A DNA stretch of 61,256 nt from contig NZ_JAFIQY010000050.1 in NCBI RefSeq assembly GCF_022271435.1, forward strand, positions 1 to 61,256. The letters run 5' to 3'. This document shows, one piece after another, positions 50,015 through 58,847 of this stretch. The notes below the pieces were generated by a model that worked only from the letters and a program-made list of their open reading frames with translations, was not told where the DNA came from and ran no database searches. This DNA comes from Streptomyces monomycini. Lineage in GTDB: Bacteria; Actinomycetota; Actinomycetes; Streptomycetales; Streptomycetaceae. Numbering within the stretch: position 1 is the first letter of the stretch; each line of letters opens with the position of its first letter. The position numbers and the translations under genes are program-made.

Positions 50015-50534
50015 CCCGAGCCGGGCCGGGGGCGGCACGAGCCGCCTCGGGAGCGGCGCCCGGTGTCTCGACGCCGACCGTCTCCGGGCGGTCCCCCAGC
50101 AGATAGCGGGCGCCCGCGCCGCTCACCGCCGCCGCGTCGCCCGGGTTGTACAGGCCGCACTTGCGCAGGCTCAGACAGCCGCAGCCGATGCAGCTGGACA
50201 ACTGGCCGCGCAGCTTCTGGAGTTCGGCTATCTGCTGGTCGATGCGGCGGGTCCAGGTGCGGGCCACCTTGTTCCACTCGGTGGCGTTGGGCGCGCGGTC
50301 CCGCGGCAGCCTGGCCAGCGCTGCGCTGGTCTCCTCCAGGGAGAGGCCGACCGCCTGGGCCGCCCGGATGAAGGCGATGCGGCGCAGGGTGGCGCGGGTG
50401 AAGCGGCGCTGCCCGCCGCCGGTGCGTTCGGAGTGGATCAGCCCCAGCTGCTCGTAGTAGCGCAGCGCGGAGGCAGCCAGCCCGCTGCGCCCGGCGAGCT
50501 CGCCGATCGGGAGCCGGTCGTGGGGTGAGGTCAT
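49995..50534 (-). CDS. soxR: Redox-sensitive MerR-family activator SoxR
   Basis: 179-aa SoxR. An N-terminal MerR helix-turn-helix (about 9-75, LPIGELAGRSGLAASALRYYEQLGL) is followed by a dimer helix and the [2Fe-2S] motif CIGCGCLSLRKC with Cys115, 118, 120 and 126, the exact SoxR spacing. In streptomycetes SoxR responds to redox-active small molecules rather than superoxide. It has a C-terminal Ala/Pro-rich tail of about 45 residues. The -10 TAATCT (50542-50547) ends 7 nt before the ATG, so the mRNA seems leaderless, and the SoxR box overlaps its -35. Confidence 0.92.
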   Translation of the reverse strand: MTSPHDRLPIGELAGRSGLAASALRYYEQLGLIHSERTGGGQRRFTRATLRRIAFIRAAQAVGLSLEETSAALARLPRDRAPNATEWNKVARTWTRRIDQQIAELQKLRGQLSSCIGCGCLSLRKCGLYNPGDAAAVSGAGARYLLGDRPETVGVETPGAAPEAARAAPGPARVTPDPA

Positions 50535-50551
50535 GGCCGCAAGATTAGCGC

Positions 50552-50582
50552 TTGACTTCAAGTGAACTTGAAGTTGCAGGCT
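50552..50582 (+). promoter_or_regulatory. SoxR box in a 19-bp promoter spacer, divergent
   Basis: ACTTCAAGTGAACTTGAAGT (50555-50574) is a near-perfect dyad with 9-bp arms. Rightward, TTGACT (50552-50557) and CAGGCT (50577-50582) are 19 bp apart with the dyad between, the geometry of MerR/SoxR-activated promoters; the start would fall at ATG 50590. Leftward it covers the soxR -35. The sequence closely resembles the canonical SoxR site (CCTCAAGTTAACTTGAGG). Confidence 0.85.
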
Positions 50583-50589
50583 CTCTTCC

Positions 50590-51339
50590 ATGACTTCCAC
50601 GCCCCTGAACGGGACCACCGCACATGACACGGGCTTCGGCGAACTCCCGCACCTGATGAGCCTGATGACCGGGGACGAGAAGCACGGCCCGGCCGCCACC
50701 TCCACCCTCGACGCCCTGTGGGTGCTCTACGACCGGGTGCTGCGGGTCTCCCCCGCCACCGCGGAGGACCCGGCCCGGGACCGCTTCCTCCTCTCCAAGG
50801 GCCACGGGCCGATGGCCTACTACGCGGTCCTCGCCGCCAAGGGCTTCTTCCCCACCGCGTGGCTGCCGGGCTTCGGCTCGTACGACTCACCGCTCGGCCA
50901 CCACCCGGACCGGGTGCTGGTACCGGGCGCGGAGATCGGCAGCGGTTCGCTGGGGCACGGCCTGCCACTGGCCGTGGGCACCGCGCTGGGACTGCGGGCC
51001 CAGGACTGCACCGATCCGGCGGTGTGGGTCCTGATCGGCGACGCCGAGCTGGACGAGGGCAGCAACCACGAGGCCATCGCGTACGCGGGTGCCGCCGGCC
51101 TGTCCCGGCTGCACACGCTGGTCGTCGACAACACCTCGTCGAGCCACGGCTGGCGCGGCGGGATCGCCTCGCGGTTCGAGGCCGCCGGCTGGTCGGCGGT
51201 GACCGTGGACGGGCGCGACCACGAGGCGCTGTACGCGGCGTTCACCGCGCCCCATCCGGGCCGGCCGCACGTGGTCGTCGCCCGGGTGGAGGCCAAGGAG
51301 TACTCGGGCGAGCCGAAGCCGAAGGCCGCGGCGGCCTGA
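50590..51339 (+). CDS. Transketolase, N-terminal subunit
   Basis: 249-aa TPP-binding half of a split transketolase. Motifs: LSKGHGPMAYYA, GSGSLGHGLPLAVG, and the TPP/Mg fold GDAELDEGSNHEA. ATG 50590 lies 7 nt after the -10 of the SoxR-type promoter, so the transcript would be leaderless. The C-terminal half follows after 102 nt. Together they should transfer two-carbon units between sugar phosphates, unless the pair has shifted to another ketol substrate, as some split transketolases in secondary metabolism do. Confidence 0.88.
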   Translation: MTSTPLNGTTAHDTGFGELPHLMSLMTGDEKHGPAATSTLDALWVLYDRVLRVSPATAEDPARDRFLLSKGHGPMAYYAVLAAKGFFPTAWLPGFGSYDSPLGHHPDRVLVPGAEIGSGSLGHGLPLAVGTALGLRAQDCTDPAVWVLIGDAELDEGSNHEAIAYAGAAGLSRLHTLVVDNTSSSHGWRGGIASRFEAAGWSAVTVDGRDHEALYAAFTAPHPGRPHVVVARVEAKEYSGEPKPKAAAA

Positions 51340-51356
51340 GGCGCGCCGCCCGGCCC

Positions 51357-51412
51357 GTACGCGCATCCGTATCCGTATCCGTACCTCCCGCACCGCACCG
51401 CACCGCGCCGCT
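51357..51412 (+). repeat. Short microsatellites between the transketolase halves
   Basis: ATCCGT is repeated three times and GCACC three times within the 102-nt gap. No gene. Confidence 0.6.
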
Positions 51413-51441
51413 GCGCGCCGACTTTGAGAAGGATTCCTCTG

Positions 51442-52344
51442 ATGGACACCATGCGCGAACGTTTCGCCTCGGTCACCACCCAGCTGCTGGACGAGGACCC
51501 CCGGCTGGCGGTCGTCCTCGCCGACATCGGCGTCGACGGCTTCCGGTCCGCCCTGGAACGCCACCCCACGCGGGTGGTGAACGTCGGCATCAGGGAGCAG
51601 CTGCTCGTCGGGGTCGGCGGCGGCCTCGCCCTGGCCGGGATGCGGCCCGTCGTGCACACCTTCGCCAGCTTCCTGGTGGAGCGCCCCTTCGAGCAGGTGA
51701 AGCTGGACTTCGGCCATCAGGACGTGGGCGGGGTGCTGGTGAGCGCGGCGGGCTCGTACGACTGGCCGGCCGGCGGTTTCACCCACATGGCGCCGGGCGA
51801 CGTCGCCCTGCTCGACACCCTCGACGGCTGGACCGTGCACGTCCCCGGCCACCCGGACGAGGCCGGCACGCTGCTGCGGCAGGCCGCCGCGGCCGGTGAC
51901 GACAAGGTCTACGTACGGCTGTCCGTACAGACCAACGCGACGCCGCGGCCGGTCGACGGGGCGCGCTTCCTGACGGTGCGCGAAGGAACCGGCGGTGTCG
52001 TGGTGGCGGTCGGGCCGATGCTGGACAACGTGCTGGCCGCGACCGAGGGCCTGGACGCGACCGTGCTGTACGCGACGACCGTCCGGCCCTTCGACGCCGC
52101 GGCGCTGCGGAGCGCGGTGGCCGGTGCGACGGCGGCGGACGTGGTGATCGTCGAGCCGTACCACGAGGGCACCTCGACCCGGCACGCGAACGACGCGCTG
52201 GAGCAGGTGCCGCACCGCGTCCTCGGCCTCGGCGTCGGCCGCCGGGAACTGCGCCGCTACGGACAGCTCGACGAGCACCTGGCGGGCCAGGGCCTGGACG
52301 CGCGGTCGCTGCGCGAGCGGATCACCGGCTTCCTCGCCCGGTGA
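51442..52344 (+). CDS. Transketolase, C-terminal subunit
   Basis: 300-aa pyrimidine-binding and C-terminal domains. Pyrimidine-site Glu lies in NVGIREQLLVGVGGGLA; HTFASFLVERPFEQVKLDF follows the family pattern. ATG 51442 has GAAGGA upstream. The in-frame start at 51424 is weaker. It completes the enzyme with the upstream N-terminal subunit. Cotranscription from the SoxR-type promoter is inferred from spacing and strand. Confidence 0.88.
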   Translation: MDTMRERFASVTTQLLDEDPRLAVVLADIGVDGFRSALERHPTRVVNVGIREQLLVGVGGGLALAGMRPVVHTFASFLVERPFEQVKLDFGHQDVGGVLVSAAGSYDWPAGGFTHMAPGDVALLDTLDGWTVHVPGHPDEAGTLLRQAAAAGDDKVYVRLSVQTNATPRPVDGARFLTVREGTGGVVVAVGPMLDNVLAATEGLDATVLYATTVRPFDAAALRSAVAGATAADVVIVEPYHEGTSTRHANDALEQVPHRVLGLGVGRRELRRYGQLDEHLAGQGLDARSLRERITGFLAR

Positions 52345-52525
52345 CGCCGGACGCCCGGTGACGCCGGGCCGACGGCGCCCGCGCCGGCCTCGGGCCTCGG
52401 TCCCCGGTACCTCCCCCGTCCCGCGACGCGCCAAGCAGCGCGCGCCGCGGGGTGTTGACCTCGGACCGTCGGTGCGTGACACGATCGGTCGGCTCGCCCC
52501 AGGCCACCGACCCACGTAACCCCCC

Positions 52526-55500
52526 ATGGCTGGAGGACCGTTGGACACCACGGACAGATCTGAGGACGCTCCCCGGGCCGCGCGCCTTCCGCGGCCCTTC
52601 TCCCGGCGCACTTTCCTGCAAGGGACGGCTTCCGCCGCGGCGGTCACAGGACTGGCCGGGCTGCCAGGGCCGCTCGCCGCCCCCGCCCGGGCCGCCGAAG
52701 CCACCCGGCTGCCGACCCTCTCCTTCACCGCCGCCACGAACGGCGCCGCCACCCTCTCCCCCGCCGGCGACCGGTTCGTCGCCGAGGTCCAGAACGTCCT
52801 GTGGTCCGTGCCGCGCGAAGGCGGCGAGGCGCGCGCGCTCACCCCGCCGGACCTGGAACCCACCCGGCCGGTCTTCTCCCCCGACGGCACCCGGCTCGCC
52901 GTCTGCGCCTACCGCGGCGGCGGCTTCCACCTGTGGACGCTGCGCCCCGACGGCTCGGACCTGCGGCAGCTGACCGACGGGCCGTGGGACGACCGCGGCC
53001 CGGCCTGGTCACCGGACGGCACCAGGATCGCCTTCGCGTCCGAGCGGGGCGGTGATCCGGTGGCGGGCAGCCCGTACCGGATCTGGGTGCTGGACGTACG
53101 GACGCGGAAACTGACCCGCGTCACCGGGCGCCCCGGGCAGGCGGGCCCCCACCAGGGCGGCGCGTGGGAGGACTTCGACCCCACCTGGTCGCCGGACGGC
53201 GAGCGGCTGTGGTTCGTGCGCGGCGCGGTGTCCGGCACCACCCTGGACAGCCGTACCGTCGCGTCCGTACGGGCCGACGGCGGCGGCGAGGTCGTCACCG
53301 AGCACACGGCCGCGGCCGGCACCCAGGCCATGGTCCCGGCCCTGGCGCCCGTCGCGAAGGGCGGCGCGCCCCGGCTCGCCTACCTGCGCACCACCGAGCG
53401 CCCCGGCGCCACCTGCGTCCTCGTCGTGGACGGCGCGGAGGTTCCGGTGGACGGTGACGTGGAGCCGGTACCGCCGCGCTGGATCTCCCGCGAGGAGCTG
53501 CTACTGACCGTGGGCGGGCAGTTCACGGTGTTGCGGCCGGGCGCGCCGGACGGCGCGGAAACCCTTCCCTTCACCGCCGACATGCCCGTCCGGCGGCCCC
53601 GTTACGAGGTCAAGGACTACGGTTTCGAGCGCACGGGCGTCCGGCCGGTGCGCGGCGTCCACCTGCCCGCGCTCTCCCCCGACGGGCGCCAGGTGGCCTT
53701 CGCCGCCCTCGACTCGCTGTGGCTGGTGTCCGCTTCGGGCGGCCGGCCGCGACGGCTCGTCAGGGCGGGCGCCACCCGGTACGTCCTCGGGCCGAGCTGG
53801 GCCCGCGACGGCCGTTCCCTGGTGTACGCCGACGACCGGGACGGGCTGTTCGCGGTCCGGCGGCACGACCTGGCGACCGGCGAGGAGACGGTGCTGGCCG
53901 ACGGCGGCCGGGTACAGCCCGCGCTGTCCCCGGACGGCAGACGGCTCGCCGCGATCGACATGTCCGGAAATCTCGTCGTACGCAATCTGGCCGACGGCAA
54001 GGAGACCACGACCGCCCCGCTGGGCGGCGGCGGTGTGCCCGGCCGGCCCAGCTGGTCCCCGGACGGCCGCTACGTGGCCTTCTGCGACCGCAACCGCCTC
54101 AACCGGCGCTTCCGTGAGGGCTACAACCTCATCCGGGTCCTCGACACCCGCACCGGCAAGGACCGGCTGCACGCCCCGGACCCGGGGCACACCGTGCGGT
54201 CGATCGCCGACCGCTACGACTCGGGCCCCGTCTGGTCCCCGGACGGCCGGTGGATGGCGCTGATCGCCGAATCCGCGCTGTGGGTGCTGCCCGTACGCCC
54301 GGACGGCACCCCTGACGGCGCGCCGCGCCGGCTGACCGACGAGAGCGCCGACCACCCGTCCTGGTCCGGCGACTCCCGCACCCTGCTGTACCTGTCGGCC
54401 GGCCGGCTGCGGCTGACCGGTGTGGACGGCGGCGCCGCGCGTACGGTCCGGGTGGCCCTGGACCACCGCGGTTCGCGTGCCCGGGACACGGTCGTGCACG
54501 CGGGCCGGTTCTGGGACGGCACCGGCGAGGAGGTGCGCGAGGACGTCGACGTGGTGGTGCGCAACGGCCGCATCGCCGACGTCGAGCCGCACGGCCGGGC
54601 CGCAGGCCGGCGCGCCGCCCGCCGCGTCGACGCCTCGGCGCGCACCGTGATCCCCGGCCTGTGGGACTCGCACACCCACCCCTGGCAGACCACGTACGGC
54701 GGTCGGCAGACCGCGCTCCAGCTCGCTTACGGCATCACCACCGCCGTCTCCTTCGGCGGCTTCTCCTACGAACAGGCCCGCGTCCGGGAGTCCGTCGCCG
54801 CCGGCACGCTCGTCGGGCCGCGCCTGCTGGCCTGCGGCGAGCTGCTGGACGGCAGCCGCGTCGCGTACAGCATGGGCCGTGCCCACGCCACGCGGGAGGG
54901 CCTGCGCCGGTCGCTGGAGCGGGGCGCCGCGCTCGACTGGGACTTCGTCAAGACGTACGTACGGGCCCCCGGCTGGATCATGGAGGAGGCCGCGCGCTTC
55001 GCGCACCAGCGGCTGGGGGTGCGGTCCGGCAGTCACCTGCTCTCCCCCGGCGTGCAGCTCGGCCAGGACCTGACGACCCATCTGCAGGCCACACAGCGTC
55101 TGGAGTTCGGGCACGCGATCACCGCCACCGGCCACGCCTACCAGGACGTGGAGGAGATCTACACCGGTACGGACTTCCACCTCATCGCCACCCCCTTCAC
55201 CGCCTCCGTGCTGCTGGGGGAGGACCCCGGCCTCGCCGACGACGAACGGGTCACGACCCTCATGCCGCCGTGGGACGCCGCGCTGACACGGGAGAACGCG
55301 GGCCACCGCCCCACCCCGAAACAGCTGGGCGACCTCAAGACCGAGATCGGCGTCTACCGGCGGGTGCTGCACGGCGGCGGCCTCGTCGCCCTGGGCACCG
55401 ACCAGCCGCTGACACCGGTCGGCCTGCACCTGCACCTGGCGCTGCGCGCCCTGCACCGCTACGGGCTCACCCCGGCGCAGGCGCTGCGCACCGCCACCGC

Positions 55501-55786
55501 CCTGCCCGCCCGCGTCTTCGGCGCCGACCGCGACCTCGGCACCCTGGAGGAGGGCAAACTGGCCGACCTGGTGATCGTGGACGGCGACCCGTTCACCGAC
55601 TTCGACACGCTGGTCCGCACGGCGGCGGTGCTGCGGGGCGGGCGGCTGTACGAGCAGGAGGAGCTGGTGGCGTCCTTCCCCGCGCCGGACAGCCGCGCGG
55701 TCCGGGCTGCCGGGGCGGGCGCGGTGGACTGGCTGGAGGTCGGGCGGCAGCACCGGCGCGATTCCTGCTGCGGGGCGGCCGACTGA
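52526..55786 (+). CDS. Secreted TolB-like propeller fused to amidohydrolase
   Basis: 1086-aa exported protein. A twin-arginine signal (SRRTFLQGTASAAAVTGLAG, about 26-45) leads to a WD40-like PD40 propeller (about 60-650) with repeated FSPDGTRLA, WSPDGTRIAF and LSPDGRRLA. The amidohydrolase barrel follows: IPGLWDSHTHPW (metal His pair), a Lys segment FVKTYV, LGVRSGSHLLSPG, EFGHAIT and the Asp motif LVALGTDQPL. Metal-dependent hydrolysis of a cyclic or amide bond outside the cell is expected. ATG 52526 has no ribosome site; TTG 52541 has GGAGG 4 nt upstream and may be the real start. Confidence 0.88.
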   Translation: MAGGPLDTTDRSEDAPRAARLPRPFSRRTFLQGTASAAAVTGLAGLPGPLAAPARAAEATRLPTLSFTAATNGAATLSPAGDRFVAEVQNVLWSVPREGGEARALTPPDLEPTRPVFSPDGTRLAVCAYRGGGFHLWTLRPDGSDLRQLTDGPWDDRGPAWSPDGTRIAFASERGGDPVAGSPYRIWVLDVRTRKLTRVTGRPGQAGPHQGGAWEDFDPTWSPDGERLWFVRGAVSGTTLDSRTVASVRADGGGEVVTEHTAAAGTQAMVPALAPVAKGGAPRLAYLRTTERPGATCVLVVDGAEVPVDGDVEPVPPRWISREELLLTVGGQFTVLRPGAPDGAETLPFTADMPVRRPRYEVKDYGFERTGVRPVRGVHLPALSPDGRQVAFAALDSLWLVSASGGRPRRLVRAGATRYVLGPSWARDGRSLVYADDRDGLFAVRRHDLATGEETVLADGGRVQPALSPDGRRLAAIDMSGNLVVRNLADGKETTTAPLGGGGVPGRPSWSPDGRYVAFCDRNRLNRRFREGYNLIRVLDTRTGKDRLHAPDPGHTVRSIADRYDSGPVWSPDGRWMALIAESALWVLPVRPDGTPDGAPRRLTDESADHPSWSGDSRTLLYLSAGRLRLTGVDGGAARTVRVALDHRGSRARDTVVHAGRFWDGTGEEVREDVDVVVRNGRIADVEPHGRAAGRRAARRVDASARTVIPGLWDSHTHPWQTTYGGRQTALQLAYGITTAVSFGGFSYEQARVRESVAAGTLVGPRLLACGELLDGSRVAYSMGRAHATREGLRRSLERGAALDWDFVKTYVRAPGWIMEEAARFAHQRLGVRSGSHLLSPGVQLGQDLTTHLQATQRLEFGHAITATGHAYQDVEEIYTGTDFHLIATPFTASVLLGEDPGLADDERVTTLMPPWDAALTRENAGHRPTPKQLGDLKTEIGVYRRVLHGGGLVALGTDQPLTPVGLHLHLALRALHRYGLTPAQALRTATALPARVFGADRDLGTLEEGKLADLVIVDGDPFTDFDTLVRTAAVLRGGRLYEQEELVASFPAPDSRAVRAAGAGAVDWLEVGRQHRRDSCCGAAD

Positions 55787-55826
55787 GGGACGTGATCCCT
55801 GCTGCGGGGCGTCCGAGGGGGAGGGC

Positions 55827-57026
55827 TCACCCCTCCTTGGTCTGGCCGCGCTCGAAGTAGTCCACCAGTTCCGGGTCCAGGGGCGGCACCTCGTGCGGGG
55901 TGCCGCCGTCGCGGAGCGAGGCGGTGGCCCGGTCGCCGGCCGCCACCGCCATCCGGGCGGCGACCGGTGAGGTGTCGGTCGGCCCGCCGTGCCGGACGAA
56001 CCGCAGGAACTCGTCCACCAGCAGCGGGTCGGCGCCGCCGTGCCCGGCCTCGTCGTCCGCCTCGCTCGCGGGGAGTTCGTAGACGGCGTCGGCGTCGGCG
56101 CGGTAGCCGGACTGGCGGGAGTTCCACACCCGTACCGCACCGCCCGGCCCGTCGCCGAAGTTCTCCAGACGGCCCGCGTCGCCGATGACGGTGTAATTTC
56201 TCCAGTAGTCAGGGGAGAAATGGCACTGCTGGTAGGCGGCCAGTACCCCGTTGTCCAGGCGCATGTTGACCAGGGAGACGTCCTCGACGTCGATCAGCGG
56301 GTTCAGGCCGCGCTGGCTGCCGGGAGGCCAGTGCGCGTCGTGCGCCAGCCAGTCCTCCGGCCGGGGCTCCCCCGGCGCCCGCCGCATGCCGGGATCACCG
56401 TAGACCGTCAGGTCGCCCAGCGCCTGCACCTGCCGTGTGTAGCCGTTCGCGAGCCAGTGCAGCGCGTCCAGGTCGTGCGCGCCCTTCTGGAGCAGCAGCC
56501 CGTTGGTGTGCCGCCGCTCGGCGTGCCAGTCCTTGAAGTAGTAGTCGCCGCCGTGCCCGACGAAGTGCCGTACCCACACGGTCCGGACCCGGCCGATGTC
56601 GCCGCGCGTGATCAGTTCGCGCATCAGGCGGATGACGGGCATGTGGCGCATGTTGTGGCCGACGTACAGGCGCGTACCGGTCTCGCGGGCGGTGCGCAGT
56701 ATCGCGTCGCAGTCCTCGATGGAGGTGGCGAGGGGCTTCTCCACGAAGACGGGGCGGCCGGCGCGCAGCGCCTGGCGCGCCAGGTCCGCGTGGGTGTGGT
56801 CGGGTGTGAGGAGCAGGAGCGCGTCGAGGCCGGGGTGGTGCAGCAGCGCCCGGTGGTCGGCGAAGGTCTCGGCGCCGGGGAAGCGCCGGGTGGCATACGC
56901 CAACGCGTCCGGGTCGGGGTCGGCCACGGCGGCGACCCGGGCGCCGTATCCCGGCCGGTGAGCGGTGCGCGCGAGATCACCGCGCAGCCCGAAGCCGATG
57001 ACGCCCAGGCGCAGATCGTCGGTCAT
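55827..57026 (-). CDS. Gfo/Idh/MocA-family oxidoreductase
   Basis: 399-aa NAD(P)-dependent sugar oxidoreductase family protein. The Rossmann segment GVIGFGLRGDLAR, the VEKPLA motif near 94 and the C-terminal alpha/beta domain (KGAHDLDALHWLANGY carrying the likely catalytic Asp-His) are clear. ATG 57026 has GGAGG 7 nt upstream; the longer frame is not used. Substrate is unknown; sugars, inositols or their derivatives are typical. No sugar transporter is adjacent. Convergent with the TolB-amidohydrolase gene, 40 nt apart. Confidence 0.9.
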   Translation of the reverse strand: MTDDLRLGVIGFGLRGDLARTAHRPGYGARVAAVADPDPDALAYATRRFPGAETFADHRALLHHPGLDALLLLTPDHTHADLARQALRAGRPVFVEKPLATSIEDCDAILRTARETGTRLYVGHNMRHMPVIRLMRELITRGDIGRVRTVWVRHFVGHGGDYYFKDWHAERRHTNGLLLQKGAHDLDALHWLANGYTRQVQALGDLTVYGDPGMRRAPGEPRPEDWLAHDAHWPPGSQRGLNPLIDVEDVSLVNMRLDNGVLAAYQQCHFSPDYWRNYTVIGDAGRLENFGDGPGGAVRVWNSRQSGYRADADAVYELPASEADDEAGHGGADPLLVDEFLRFVRHGGPTDTSPVAARMAVAAGDRATASLRDGGTPHEVPPLDPELVDYFERGQTKEG

Positions 57027-57423
57027 GAGGTGCCTCCAGAAGCTGCCGGACTCCATGGTCGGCGGGGTGCGGGACCAAGGAACGAGGGGCGGCGGGGGCC
57101 GGGGGCCACCGGTGTCGCGCCTCCCTTCGCCACCCCACGAGAACCCCCACGAGAACACCGCCGGACGTGCTGCACGCACCGTAGACCACAGGGGTGGTGA
57201 ACGGGTTCCGCGCGCTCCCATTGCTCGCATAAATGCACGGTGTTGATGTTTTATGCGCCGTGCAGCAGGTATGCCAACGGGTATTGCACGAGGTAAGCAC
57301 CCCATGACGGTCCGGAGCGGGGTCGCGGACCAGGACGACCGACGGCGCACTGGCGGAGTGCGCCGCCCAGCAGGAAGGCGGCAAGCAGCACGGCGCAGGG
57401 GCGTTCGACGGAGGAGGCTCGTC
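57027..57423. other. 397-bp divergent control region
   Basis: No gene seen. It holds the overlapping dyads at 57227-57263. A purine-rich GGAGGAGG near its right end is the ribosome site of the acyl-CoA dehydrogenase. Confidence 0.5.
57227..57263. promoter_or_regulatory. Two interleaved inverted repeats
   Basis: GCATAAA (57227-57233) pairs with TTTATGC (57250-57256), and GCACGG (57235-57240) with CCGTGC (57258-57263). The arms alternate rather than nest. The segment is unusually AT-rich (GTTGATGTTTTATG). It may bind one repressor in two registers or two different proteins controlling the divergent oxidoreductase and dehydrogenase. Confidence 0.5.
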
Positions 57424-58710
57424 TTGCATCGCTACTTCACCGACCAGCGGCATGAAGCACTCCGGCACCGGGTCAGGGACTTCGCCGAGAGCGAGGTCCG
57501 CCCCCGGATAGCCGAGATGGAGGCGTCCCGTACCGTCTGCCACGATCTGTCGCGCCGGATCGCCCGCCAGGGGTGGATCGGCGCGACCGTCCCCCGGGCC
57601 TACGGCGGCATGGGCGCCGGACACCTGGCCAAAACCCTGATCATCGAAGAGCTGTCCCGGGTGAGCGGCGCCATGGGCGCCATGGTGCAGGCGTCCCAGC
57701 TCGGCGCCGCGAAGATCATCCACTTCGGCAGCGAGGAGCAGAAGAAGACCTGGCTGCCGGCCGTCGCCACCGGCGCGTGCCTGCCGACCATCGCCGTCAC
57801 CGAGCCGCAGTCGGGCGGCCATGTGCTCGGCATGACGAGCCGGGCGGTCCGCGACGGCGACGACTACGTCCTCGACGGCCGCAAGATCTACGTCGGCAAC
57901 AGCCACGTCGGCGATCTGCACGGCGTCGTCGTCCGGACCGGTGAGGGCTCCAAGGGCCTGTCGGCGTTCCTGGTGGAGGCGGACCGGCCGGGCCTGCGGG
58001 TCGGCACGCAGCAGCAGGCCATGGGGCTGCACGGCTTCAGCTTCGGCGAGCTGTTCTTCGACAACTGCCGGGTACCGGCGGCGAATCTGCTCGGCGACGA
58101 GGGCGACGGGCTGGCCGTCGCGTACTCCTCCAGCGTGCTGTACGGCCGGCCGAACCTGACCGCGGTGTCGCTCGGCATCCACCAGGCGGTGCTGGACGAG
58201 ACGGCGCGCTTCTGCGCGGAGCGGGAACGCTACGGCAGGCCACTGGCGCACCTCGGCAACATCAAGATCAAGCTCGGTCGCGTCCAGTCCCGGCTGCTGA
58301 CCGCCCGGCTGGCCGCCTACCACGCCGTCCACCTGCTCGACCAGGGCCAGCCCTGCGACGCGGAGCTGATGAACGCCAAACTGGTCAACGTCGAGGCCGC
58401 CGTGGAGTCGGCGCGCGACGCGATGGACATCCACGCCGCCTGCGGGCTGTTCACGGACCGCCCGGTGGAGCGCTTCCTGCGCGACGCCCACCACATCTTC
58501 GCCCCGGCCGGGACCACCGACGTCCAGTTGCTGCGCCTGGGCGAGCTGGCCCTCGGCACGGCCAAGGGCGAGTGGTCCAGCCGGCTGGCGGACCTGGTCC
58601 GCAGGGAACCGGCGGAACTCGCGGAGGACGACCGGGCCGCGGAACCCGCCGTCGCCGGTCGCCGCACCTCTCTCCTGCGGGAGCGGACGGAGTTGCAGCC
58701 GACCGGCTGA
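57424..58710 (+). CDS. Acyl-CoA dehydrogenase-family protein lacking the usual catalytic Glu
   Basis: 428-aa flavoprotein of the ACAD family. TTG 57424 has GGAGGAGG 6 nt upstream. FAD/substrate segments VTEPQSGGHVLGMTS, RERYGRPLAHLGNIK and RFLRDAHHI are conserved. In the place of the usual I-Y-E-G-T motif the protein reads APAGTT, so the Glu base of MCAD-type enzymes is Ala. The base may lie elsewhere, as in isovaleryl-CoA dehydrogenase, or the protein may not be a classic dehydrogenase. No CoA ligase or electron-transfer flavoprotein gene adjoins. Confidence 0.85.
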   Translation: MHRYFTDQRHEALRHRVRDFAESEVRPRIAEMEASRTVCHDLSRRIARQGWIGATVPRAYGGMGAGHLAKTLIIEELSRVSGAMGAMVQASQLGAAKIIHFGSEEQKKTWLPAVATGACLPTIAVTEPQSGGHVLGMTSRAVRDGDDYVLDGRKIYVGNSHVGDLHGVVVRTGEGSKGLSAFLVEADRPGLRVGTQQQAMGLHGFSFGELFFDNCRVPAANLLGDEGDGLAVAYSSSVLYGRPNLTAVSLGIHQAVLDETARFCAERERYGRPLAHLGNIKIKLGRVQSRLLTARLAAYHAVHLLDQGQPCDAELMNAKLVNVEAAVESARDAMDIHAACGLFTDRPVERFLRDAHHIFAPAGTTDVQLLRLGELALGTAKGEWSSRLADLVRREPAELAEDDRAAEPAVAGRRTSLLRERTELQPTG

Positions 58711-58741
58711 GGCCGGGCCGGAGAGCGGCGCGGGTCTTCTT

Positions 58742-58825
58742 CCCGGGATCCGCGCCACCTCTCCCGGAATCCGCGCCACTTCTCCCGGGGCCCGTGCCGT
58801 CCGCCCCGGAAGCCGTGCCAGCGCC
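58742..58825. repeat. Four 21-bp tandem repeats between convergent genes
   Basis: Units at 58742, 58763, 58784 and 58805, all starting CCCGG and diverging in the second half; the first two are best conserved. They lie after the ACAD stop and before the GAF gene stop. Multiple C/G-rich foldbacks are possible, so the tract may act as a terminator. Confidence 0.65.
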
Positions 58826-58847
58826 CCTCCCCGGGCCCGTGGCCTCG

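Noticed and set aside
53501..56140. 879-codon minus-strand frame antisense to the TolB-amidohydrolase gene
   Set aside because: No motif, composition of an antisense shadow.
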